From Luzula sylvatica (lineage: Eukaryota > Streptophyta > Magnoliopsida > Poales > Juncaceae), in the NCBI GenBank assembly GCA_946800325.1, contig OX326960.1, forward strand, positions 23,737,150 to 23,801,149: a DNA stretch of 64,000 nucleotides, given 5' to 3'. The notes beneath the pieces are model-generated. The model saw nothing but the letters and a program-made list of their open reading frames with translations. It had not been told where the DNA came from and did not search any database. This document shows positions 1 through 10,366 of this stretch, one piece after another. The position numbers and the translations under genes are program-made. The number at the start of each line of letters is the position of its first letter. Position 1 is the stretch's first letter.

Positions 1-71
1 GTGAAAAGGTTTCATGATTGATCGTTTTGGAAACGAGCGAAAACAGGTTAAGCAGCGTAAAAATCGCATAG

Positions 72-523
72 TCCGTTACAACGGACTGGAGTTCCGTTGT
101 AACGGACACTGTATAAGATACAGGAATTGGGGAAAATTTGCCAGTATCACATAGTCCGTTACAACGGACTTGGAGTTCCGTTGTAACGGACCCTGTATAT
201 GATACGAGGATGCGGGGATGCCTAGGGTGTCTTTTGGAGTCCGTTATAACGGACATGGTCCGTTGTAACGGAAGTCTACGCAGTCGGTCCGTGGTAACGG
301 ACATTTAGTTGCGTTATAACGGATTGGTTACAGGAAATTTGGACAAAGGTTTGCAGAAAATAGCGTTGTAACGGACCTATGTTGCGTTACAACGGACATA
401 TTTCTGGCAATTTTGGACAATCACCCGATTAAATAGCATTGTAACGGACTAGAGTTCCGTTGTAACGGAGTGCCAAGGAAACTGGAGGTCCGTTATAACG
501 GACTATGGTGCGTTATAAAGGAC
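72..523. repeat. Array of palindromic 14-mers (TCCGTTGTAACGGA type), copy 1
   Basis: About 14 copies of a dyad-symmetric 14-mer, TCCGTTRYAACGGA or a close variant (some begin GCGTT), are spread over 450 bases with unequal spacers. The central two bases vary (GT, AC, AT), but the GTT...AAC arms are kept. In copy 2 the same array (32,417-32,868) lies just downstream of a Copia LTR and primer binding site, so it sits in the untranslated leader of a Copia-type element. Its role is unknown; it could bind a protein or form RNA hairpins. Confidence 0.85.
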
Positions 524-952
524 TGGTTTCTGGTTGCTGATTTTGTTTTCGTGATAACTTTGGCTACAAAACTTGGAATTTTGAGTTCTTTATATCGATT
601 TGATCGGCATCAATCATACTAGCATATAATTAGATAAATATTTAGAATAATTTGACTCCCAAATAAAATCATATGCATATCGAAAATCTTGTGATAGTGA
701 TATAAAATGATTATGTCACGAATTTAGAAACATGCAATGGCATGATCCCTCATAATATTTAAGTCATGGAAATGCCTTCCATATCCACAACCATCGAGAT
801 TGATATGACATAGTGCGTGGTTCCAGGCCATAGTCGGGCACGTACTATTGTATATATTGGTGCGGGTGGTAAGCGTTAATTGGGGACTCACGTGGTTTCA
901 TGCCATAGTCGGGCACGTGAGTAGTTCGATTGAACGATACGTGGTTTCAGGC
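524..952. other. Copia leader remainder, no gene seen
   Basis: Non-coding sequence continuing from the palindrome array. It contains a short imperfect repeat around the words ggccatagtcgggcacgt (about 820-920), present twice and followed by a third partial copy. No reading frame or RNA gene is supported. Confidence 0.5.
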
Positions 953-1200
<248 letters not shown>

Positions 1201-1202
1201 GA

Positions 1203-1652
1203 TCAAAATGTTGGGTACAATAGATAATTCCTGAATGGCGAGGTATTAATACTTATATATAATTTAACGGAAATCACTGCTCGCGGAGAATGACACTTTA
1301 TTCCTGTCAATCTTATCTTAATCATTCCGTCAAGATCGAAATATTTAGACCACAATTTTTCATCGAACATAATTTCCGGACCAATATTGTTTGGTCAAAG
1401 TTTCAAAGGACCATTCACACACCATTATAACATTCATCAAAGACGTTGGTATGCCAGTACCACAAAAAAAAATTCAATCATTATATTCCAATGTGATTAA
1501 GTGAGCAATTCAAATATAATGTTTAATTTTCATGAGGCATTTAAATTATGAACTTTTTCTTTTCTTGAAATTTTTGTAGTTATAATCATATCTTAATGAA
1601 AAATGCAAATTATTATTATAATACTCACCGTGTAGGGCGAGAATTATCCTAG
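1203..1652 (+). mobile_element. Short non-autonomous Helitron-like element
   Basis: The element begins with TC after an A (gA|TCAAAATG) and ends CTAG before a T. An imperfect hairpin (ctcaccgtgtagggcgag) lies 7 bases before the terminal CTAG. These are Helitron hallmarks: 5' TC, 3' hairpin plus CTRR, insertion between A and T. There is no coding content. Related copies: 2,440-2,897, 30,027-30,476, 33,461-33,910, 34,723-35,179 and a 5'-truncated one ending at 23,835. The same 3' flank follows every copy, so this is amplified as part of a composite rather than inserted independently each time. Confidence 0.55.
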
Positions 1653-1799
1653 TTGTGTTCCATTATGCAATTTGGGCATAATATAAGGGCTTTATCGAAA
1701 AATTTATATTGTAATAATTGGAATTATATAATAATCAATATAATTTATATATCAATTTATGTGTCTTGTGTAAATTAATCATTAATTAGTATATAGAAG

Positions 1800-1912
1800 A
1801 TGTTTGGTCCAGTGATTGGGTGTAAGACATAAGAAACCCTATATTGTGAGAGATTGTAAGTTCGAGTCTCACTGACACCAATGAATAAGGGATCACCGAG
1901 TTTTTTTCATTA
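1800..1912 (+). repeat. tRNA-derived SINE (type a)
   Basis: It contains tggtccagtgattggg (1,805-1,820), close to the Pol III A box, and aagttcgagtctc (1,858-1,870), close to the B box (GGTTCGANTCC), about 40 bases apart, followed by a T-rich end. This is the layout of a tRNA-related SINE head. Further copies: 23,990, 30,627 and 34,060, plus truncated copies at 2,157 and 34,437. Confidence 0.6.
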
Positions 1913-1927
1913 ATCATTTGTCAATGG

Positions 1928-2065
1928 ATCCATAGTTTAGCTAGTTAAGTGTGAGACACAAAAAATCATGTGTTGTGAGAGATTGTTGATTCAATCTCCG
2001 TTGACATCAATGAATGAAAAACAAATGAGTCCTTTTCATTTATTATAAAAAATAAAAAAAATAAA

Positions 2066-2117
<52 letters not shown>

Positions 2118-2387
2118 ATCAAAATGTTGGGTACAATAGATAATTCCTAAATGGCGACCTATATTGTGAGAGATTGTAAGTTCGAGTCTCACTGACACCA
2201 ATGAATAAGGGATCACCGAGTTTTTTTTATTAATCATTTGTCAATGGATCCATAGTTTAGCTAGTTAAGTGTGAGACACAAAAAATATATGTTGTGAGAG
2301 ATTGTTGATTTAATCTCCGTTGACATCAATGAATGAAAAACAAATGAGTCCTTTTCATTTATTATAAAAAAAAAAAAAAAATAAAAA

Positions 2388-2438
<51 letters not shown>

Positions 2439-2439
2439 A
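1928..2439 (+). repeat. Composite SINE-b / (AT)n / truncated Helitron / SINE-a / SINE-b / (AT)n
   Basis: Reading left to right: SINE type b (A-box-like tagtttagctag near 1,935, B-box-like near 1,987), an A-rich run, an AT tract to 2,113, about 40 bases of the Helitron-like 5' end, a SINE-a fragment (2,157-2,235), a second SINE-b (2,248-2,365), and another A-run plus AT tract. It is a local tandem rearrangement of the same modules. Confidence 0.6.
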
Positions 2440-2897
2440 TCAAAATGTTGGGTACAATAGATAATTCCTAAATGGCGAGGTATTAATACTTATATATAAT
2501 TTAACGGAAATCACTGCTCACAGAGAATGACACTTTATTCCTGTCAATCTTATCTTAATCATTCCGTCAAGATCGAAATATTTAGACCACAATTTTTCAT
2601 CGAACATAATTCCCGGACCAATATTGTTTGGTCAAAGTTTCAAAGGACCATTCACACACCATTATAACATTCATCAAAGACGTTGGTATGCCAGTACCAC
2701 AAAAAAAAAATTCAATCATTATATTCCAATGTGATTAACTGAGCAATTCAAATATAATGTTTAATTTAAAGAGGCATTTAAATTATGAACTTCTTTTTTT
2801 CTTGAAATTTTTGTAGTTATAATCATATCTGATAATCTGAATGAAAAATGCAAATTATTATTACATTACTCACAGTGTAGGGCGAGAATTATCCTAG
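2440..2897 (+). mobile_element. Short non-autonomous Helitron-like element, second copy
   Basis: Same family as 1,203-1,652, with TC after an A at the left, a hairpin near the right end, and CTAG followed by T. It carries small indels relative to the first copy (for example ctgataatctga near 2,828). Confidence 0.55.
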
Positions 2898-3757
2898 TTG
2901 TGTTCCATTATGCAATTTGGGCATAATATAAGGGCTTTATCGAAAAAATGTATATTGTAATGATTAAAATTATATAATAATCAATATAATTTATATATCA
3001 ATTTATATGTCTTGCGTAAATTAACACATTCAATAATTACAAAATAAATGATTGTGTGCAGGGAAGTAAAAATTCTCTTTCAATCTTCACGTGATTGTGT
3101 GCAGGGAATATTTGACAAGAAAAGAGATATATTATTTAGCCCCAAAATTTCACCATTACAATTTGCATGTTCTAATTAACACATTCAATAATTACAAAAT
3201 AAATGATTAAAAATAATTAATATTAGAGGGATATATTTTATATTCAAAACTCTATAACCAAAACTTTATAATCATTTAAGCAAGAGTTTATGTTTTTTTA
3301 TTTTGCAAGGTTAAAGTTGTTGGTTTTCAAATGATAAATTTGATATTTTTTCGAATCCGGATATTTCTTCGGATACGGTTCGGGTCGGTTCGGGCAATAT
3401 CCACACCATTGACATCCCTACCTGGAATTCCTTGTTTACAACTAATGAGTCGACCTGCAATGGACATATGTGGTTTATTTAAGTAAAAGATTACGTTAAG
3501 TTTTGTAAGGATGAATTTGCTATTTTTTATTTTTAAAGGATAAATTCAATATTAACAAATTTAGAAGAATAAATTTTGGTATTTCTAACTTTTTCAAGGA
3601 ATATACCACAACAAATTGCCCCTATTCAATTAAGCAAGAGATTAGCCTATTTAAGCAAGAGATTAGCCAATTTCATTCCAAACCAAAAGAAAGAAATAAA
3701 AAAGAACATTTATAGTTCCTAGCAATCTTGCGGTCTCACATACGGTACGGTAGTACA
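2898..3757. other. Non-coding, AT-rich; no gene seen
   Basis: Contains a direct repeat of about 45 bases (tctaattaacacattcaataattac type, near 3,020 and 3,173) and short C/T-rich patches. No supported coding sequence. Confidence 0.5.
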
Positions 3758-6700
3758 ATGGCAAGTTCAGATAATATTTTTATTGATTTGGTTGTTCATG
3801 GCGGACTCCCTCTTATCGAATGGGCCATGGAGCACTTTGCGAGATCGAATCCTACTTTTGTCCTCACCTACGTCGGTATATATATATATAATGGCTAAGA
3901 TACTCAATTAAATATCATGAGTTTGGTACTTATGATTTTTTAACCATTAAATTTGCTTTGAGATTTGTGTTTTTTAATGTTATATATATTCATCATTAAA
4001 TATTACCATATCAGTTTATGCTAATAATTAAATGCACAAATCTCAAAACAAATCTAATGATTCAAAACTCAACCAAAGTTCCAAAACTCAACCAAATATT
4101 CTTAATAAGTCAATCGAGAATAATTAATTGAAATGATTGACATCCAAATTAACAGTTAATTAATCGTTTAATTGAATTGATATGCTAATTAATATGTAAT
4201 AATATTTATATATTAAATTGAAATGACGTATTAATTAATTGTTAATTAAAAATTAATTACTTTAATTAACTCACAATCATTCTCAATTGACGAGTTAAGA
4301 AGGTTGAAATGAGAAAACTAATGTTTTCCTTTTTGTAACATGTAACATGTGTTTATTTTCATTCTTTTATATCTCAATTACATACAGAATCCATAATGGA
4401 ATTTATGAGTAGTTAAGTATTTGAGATTACAATCCTGTATTATAAAAATATTTACAAATGTTTCTTTTTTATGATTCGTAAGTCTGGGATGACAGAGTCA
4501 GAACCAAACACAAAAATTGGAAGGGCCAAAAAGAAATAATTTTGTTTTTATCTAATATTATTAAAATATGACATGGAAAATAACATAATATTAGTAAATT
4601 TAAGTAAACTTTAAAAATATATTGATCCAGAACAATAAAACAACAAAAATAAAATCTAATTTAAATGTAGCCGAACGTGTCTTGTTGTTTGAAACTAAAA
4701 ACTAACATTTGTTATGACTATATTATTCATATATGCAAACTTCCAAGTAATTGTCTTAATTTTATCAATTATTTTTATTTTTCTTATTTCTAGATTTTTG
4801 TAAGTTTAAGATAAATTCTATAAAATTAATAACTAATCTTGAAAATTCTAAGAAACTCAAGTTTGCTCTAGTTTGTTTTCGTTTTATTTTAGTTTGAAAA
4901 AAAATATGGATTGTTTTGAAAAAATTGACAAGGTTCGTAAAGAAAAAAACAGAGGCGAAATATTTACATTAGGGAAGGGGAAGAGACGTGTATAAATCAT
5001 ACCAACATAATATTCGGACGAAAACAATCCATTTTTTATTGAATGAACATTGGGCCTATTTATATTTACATGTAATTGCATTATATATACTAAAATACTA
5101 AAATAAAATTATAATGAATTATTTTAGAATCACCAGTGTACAATAAATTTTTTTAGAATTCATGTTAGAGCCAAGGTTCCTTTGGTGACTTGGTCCCCTT
5201 AGAATCACCAGTGTACGAACAAGAATATAAAGAATTATGGGCCGAAATGTAATCTCGAAATTTTCGTTTTTTGTACAGGATGGCGTGAGAATGAATTATT
5301 TAAGATGCTTCGAACTAACTACGTTCCTTATTGCGTAAAACATCAGGTGATGCCTATTATCTTCTATTATTTTTTTATTTCTTGAAACTAACTAAGAATT
5401 AAGTTTTTATTATATTTCTTGAAATTAAATTTCATACAATTGATGACCTTCTTAGCCTAATCCAATCCTAACCAAGAATTAAATTTCAAGAATTAAATTT
5501 CATACAATTGATGATCTCACCAGAGACGTATGTTAGTAGAGGTCAAGGGGAATGGTCGTCTTCCAAAAATTTTGTCGAACAATATATATATCTAGCGATT
5601 AATTATATTTTATCAGTATAACAGTATAAAATTTATTGTTTGGCCTCCAAATAAATCGTGATTTGTAATTTCAGAAACAATGTTTCATTTGGCTCCTCAA
5701 AATGGAGCTCACACAAAATCCAAATACAATTAACTGGTACAACTGGAAGTCAAATTATCTTGCATAATGGAGTTGTCCGGTCATGCTTATTGGAGCTCCA
5801 TTTAGAGCAGATTACCTATCCGTTAACAATTCCACTTCTATTTAGTCAGCATGAATAAAAACTAGTTTTTTCCCGCGCAATTGCGCGGAGCTCGAGTTTG
5901 TTATGATTTATTTTTCATAATATGTAATTAGATTATATGTTTATTTTGTGTGATTGTTCGCACATCCGTGATTTGATATATTTTTAACCCCCTAATTTTT
6001 TTGGATATTGTAAAAAATCATCTAGGTTTTCTTAAACTCCAAAAAAACTCTCTACCAAACTTTTTTTTAAAATACCCCTTATGGATGGTATTAAAAAAAA
6101 ATTTACCAAAATACCCTTCAAATCTCATATGTAATAATTAAAAGTTATTTTTGTTATTTTTTATAAATTTTAAGAAAATTCATAAACACTTCTTAACATG
6201 TGGTGATTTCAAAAAAATTAAATTATTACATATTGTGTTTATATAATTTTAATATTCCAAAACTAACATTAAATAATAATAAAATAAACAATAATAAATA
6301 AACACCTTGCAAATATATTCATAGAAAATATCTATTTAAACATCTATTTTTTATTTTAGTTTTCCTTTTATGTATTTTTTAACAGTTTTATGATATTTTA
6401 TTTTTAAATATTTGCAAGATGTTCTTTTAATAATATTATTCAACTTATTATAATTTTATTCTAGTTTTTCAAGAAAAACAATATATAAGTCGAATATTTG
6501 TAATGAATGAAATATTAAAATTATATAACATATAACATATAGTATTTTTTTTTAATTATTATATATTACAAAAAGTTTAAGATTTTTTTAAAATTAAAAA
6601 AGCATTTTTTTTTTAATGAATACATATGTAAATTAATTGTTTTTTACAATATTTAAAAATTTAAGGAGTTTTTTGAAAATATTCCAAGTAAAGTGGTGAT

Positions 6701-7109
6701 GTGGAGACATAATAAGGTGGTGAAGTGGAGGCATGAGAAGAGAGGGATTTCCCTAAAATTATAACTATTAATAATTAATAATTAATAATTAATAATAATA
6801 TCACACGTTATTATTATTATTATTATTATTACACATACAAATACACCCAACCAGCAAGGTTCTGATTACTCCACCTACAAATACACCCCAATCAAAGGAG
6901 AGGGAAGAAGAAACATGATAACGTAACGAGTTAACGATAGCTGAATGGTGGCCACCAAACTTACATTTGATGCTGTTTGTGCTTCAGGTCAAATACACGG
7001 ACGTGATACCATATCCATGTAATTATGAGCAAGGGTTGGAAAAGCTCATCACACATCACGGAATGAATAAATTTGTAGCGAGGGACGAGAACATGATTGC
7101 TTACAGCCG
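3758..7109 (+). pseudogene. Exon-like blocks of an unidentified gene (copy 1)
   Basis: Three blocks look like exons joined in phase by GT-AG sites. E1 is 3,758-3,875, starting ATGGCAAGTTCAG and reading MASSDNIFIDLVVHGG... E2 is 5,279-5,346, reading WRENELFKMLRTNYVPYCVKHQ after the phase-1 join. A later block is 6,988-7,109, reading VKYTDVIPYPCNYEQG... A block from 5,673 would continue E2 in phase but soon reaches a stop, and an exon-like patch after a pyrimidine-rich acceptor lies near 9,262. I do not recognise the family. A Helitron-like insert (5,862-6,747) interrupts the structure, so this is more likely a broken gene or captured fragments than a working gene. The blocks are conserved in copy 2 (36,040-39,919). 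Confidence 0.3.
5862..6747 (-). mobile_element. Non-autonomous Helitron-like element (minus)
   Basis: Read on the minus strand it starts TCCCTCTCTTCTCATGCC after an A and ends with a perfect palindrome (ccgcgcaattgcgcgg, 5,873-5,888), a short A-rich spacer, then CTAG before a T. The interior is AT-rich without coding potential. The 3' hairpin-CTAG end is convincing; the 5' end is inferred from the TC rule. In copy 2 the palindrome is damaged (see 38,679-39,557). Confidence 0.55.
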
Positions 7110-7419
7110 GTACGTACAACCAATTCTCATCTCTTTTTACTCTTTAATCTATGATTATTATTTTTTTTTCATTGATTAAAGATCCATGATTATGTCTTTC
7201 TTCTATGTATTGAGCAAAAATCCGGTAGGATGATGCGTGTGATGTTTCATTAGATTATCTAATGTTCCCAAAACAAAACAAAATTGATAAAAGTAATGTT
7301 CCCAAATTGGGTTCCAGTATAATTTCAGGTGTGGTGCAAAGGAACCCCAGTCTCTCATGCGAAGTCTGGTTTGTCCACGGTGCCAACAAGTATACTGCGT
7401 GGTAACTTTCAACTTCTCA

Positions 7420-8698
7420 ATTTACCAACACCCTTATTTTGGACCAAAATTTGTGCAATTTTCTTATGCCACATCATCATTTTTTCATCACTTTTTTTTA
7501 ACCATTAGATTATGATATGTGGCAAAATTTAGACCATTGATTAATCATTGATTCTTTATAAACATTTTTCTTTGTAGCCATTTAAGTGTTCCTTATTTTA
7601 CACTATATTTTAAGGATTCTTATAAAGCCACATCATCATATATTAATGATGTGGACAATTATTATTGATTAGGTTTATGTTAAACTAAGTTTATTCAATT
7701 ATTTACAATTTCACATAAGATTACATTATCAAATGTGAATACAATAGAAGATGAAAAGTTTATATATGTAATACTAATAACTTAATATGTGATATTATAA
7801 ACATAACACACATAATGTATTATTTTTAGAATTTTAATTTTAGAAATTCATCGAATATATTCGTTTTAATTTTCTCTTTATTTTGACATCCATATTAACA
7901 TAGTTCATACACACCATTTTCCATAATTTTAATTTGTAAAAATACAATGTAAAAAATACAATGCAAAAAGTGTTTTTTTCACAAATTTTATTTATTTATT
8001 TATTAACATAATATAATTTTAAATATTAATATTTTTTTTAAAAATTATAATCAAACAAATTTAATATTAATCCTTTTGAAAAATAATAGAAATAAAAAAA
8101 GTTTATCCATCGAAATAATTTCTTAAATGTATAAACACTTATCAAATAATATAATAATGTTATTTTTAAAAATATAAAATTTTAAAAGATCATATGATAT
8201 AAAATTATTTATGTTTATGTTAAATTATTTTTTATATTGTTTACTAAATTACTTTCACTATTGGGTTTGATATATTATTTATAATCTTCGTTGCATTTTT
8301 AATTAATAACAAATTGTTAGTACTATATAAATAATGATATGTTACTACATATGTTGTATGATTTATTAATTTTATATTTGATATTGTATGAAATATTGTG
8401 AACAACAATATAATATTTGTTGTTATGTTTTTTTTTTTTTTGTAAAATCGTGTGATACTTTATATATTATTATTATACAATGACATTAATGTAAATGTTA
8501 TTATTTGATTAAGAAAATGAAATTTGTTTTCATCAAAATGTAAAATAATTGTAAATCATATACATAATCATAGACAAATTAGTTAAAATAATTATATTAT
8601 GAAATGGTATTATCAATATTATTATATTTATATGTACTTTGTATTATCATGAAAAATATAATTAATATTCTCGCTGCGTAGCGCGAGTATTCTCCTAG
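7420..8698 (+). mobile_element. Helitron-like element, right end clear, left end unresolved
   Basis: The right end has the hairpin ctcgctgcgtagcgcgag (8,670-8,687), then 7 bases, then CTAG at 8,695-8,698 followed by T. The stretch to its left is extremely AT-rich and non-coding. I could not place the 5' TC with certainty; 7,420 is an approximate limit just after the last exon-like patch near 7,329-7,401. Confidence 0.4.
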
Positions 8699-10221
8699 TT
8701 AATGAATAAAAACCCAACACAAACTTATCAAATCTTAAATTATAGAAAAATCACTTAAAATTTGAGCATTCAAATTTTCCGGATTTAGAGATTTCGAACT
8801 AGAATTATCCTGTATTGTGTTCTAATTTCTTTCAAAGACCTATCTAACTCTCACACCAAACCCTAAAGTTGCGACTGAAAATACTTCATGCTAAAAACAT
8901 CTCACTCGCGTGCCAAATCACTGATTCCGACCGAATCGGATCAGAATTTGTCGATTTCCAGTGGAGTTGTCCGAATCACAGTTAAAATGAACAACTCGCC
9001 CAAGTTTGAATTATGTTTTCACCAACAATTTGACAAGATTTCAAAATATTAGAAATTATGAACATCCTAGTTAAAAGTTAAGCCAAACACTCTCGAATAC
9101 GTAGGTTTTATCTTCAATAGTCAATTCTAATTAAAGAATATTTTTTCGCACCGGTCAAAATTTCCTTATTCATCGCCAACTTTTTTGCTTTTATCGATAT
9201 CAATTATGTATTTTCATAGCAAAGCAGAAAATATTAAATTTATTAATTGTCTTTTTTTCAGTTTCTTCCGCGGTTAAACAGTGGCTCCAGCTTCATCCAC
9301 AGAATGACCTGTATTCAGTTGCTTTATTTACATTTCATGTGTGAAATAATCTTCCTCTGCCTTGGAATTTCATAAAACAAAAACAATAAACTCTTTTGGA
9401 TTGGCATTATGTTTTATTTCTCCTGTACTGCGTGGATTTGTTTTGGACAAGGATTGCAAATTATGTTATAAATATTTCTGTGTGAAAATAAGTTTTTTTT
9501 TTTTTTTAAGAACCTAATCTACGAATCGTGGTCATTTAAAAATAAGCTTGTTCCTACTGTTTGTTTGTTTGTTTGTTTGTATGCAAGTACAAAAATATCG
9601 TTCTTTCGTCGTGCCTAATTTGACAAGGTCAGAACCATTTTCTTCGTATTGAACCGTGAGTTAACCTTTCTGCACTAAAATTTTCCTAAAATTTTTTGCA
9701 CTGGCAATGTGTTTTTGTCCATGTATGTTTTCTTGTATACTACTACAAATTGCGTCTAAGACATGTTTCAAAGTGTTACCGATTAAAACATGTCTTAGCT
9801 TTACCATGAAGGATGATTTTATGGTAGGATCTTTTCAAAAGAATATTATAGAAATTTATAATTAATTACATGTTTTCAATTAAATTTGTTTTCTATTAAA
9901 GCATTACATTGATTATTATTCAAGTTAAGGATTGAAAAATATCTAAAATATTCTTGTTAATTTGTATAAAAATTAAAAAAAAAAAATCCTACCATAGAAT
10001 CACCCGATCATAAAACTAGTTTTCGATCCGTGCAAATTAGATGAGCGTTGCAAGGCATGTAGAACCGGTTTCACAAACGTAAATTTACAAAAAAAAATAA
10101 TATTACTGGATGTAGAAACTGTTTTTTTCTTCATTACATGTAAATCCAAATTCCAAATCTGGGCATGTTTGATTTGAGGGATTCTGATGTATATGTACTT
10201 CGAAATCCTGGATATGTCTAA
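8699..10221. other. Non-coding stretch with one exon-like patch; no gene supported
   Basis: A pyrimidine tract and CAG near 9,255-9,261 precede a short open patch (reading SSAVKQWLQLHPQNDLYSVA in one frame) that could be a terminal exon of the unidentified gene. Near 10,167 a short piece resembles the terminus of the PIF/Harbinger-like element at 29,067. Otherwise no features. Confidence 0.3.
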
Positions 10222-10234
10222 AATTCAGTGTTTG

Positions 10235-10353
10235 TTTTTTTTTTTTTGAAGAAAATTAGAGAGGGTTTCGCTCCCTCGTCTAATGTTTTTTTATAAATTA
10301 TAACAAATAATTACATAGTGTTCTCCTAATCTGATTCTTTACATGAGAAAAAG
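10235..10353 (-). mobile_element. Short retroposon insertion unique to copy 1
   Basis: A 119-bp insert starts with a T-run on the plus strand (a poly-A tail on the minus strand). It is flanked by a 13-bp direct repeat, aattcagtgtttg, at 10,222-10,234 and 10,354-10,366. Copy 2 near 43,030 has a single uninterrupted copy of the target. This is a SINE or severely 5'-truncated LINE inserted on the minus strand after the segmental duplication. I see no clear Pol III boxes, so its family is open. Confidence 0.8.
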
Positions 10354-10366
10354 AATTCAGTGTTTG

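Noticed and set aside
72..523. CRISPR-like look of the regularly recurring palindromes
   Set aside because: Repeats are only 14 bases with variable centre, spacers are unequal and partly similar, the DNA is clearly plant nuclear, and there are no cas genes.
7329..7401. Zinc-finger-like frame (SRCGAKEPQSLMRSLVCPRC)
   Set aside because: Two other frames across the same block are also open and equally plausible, so a CxxC domain cannot be claimed.
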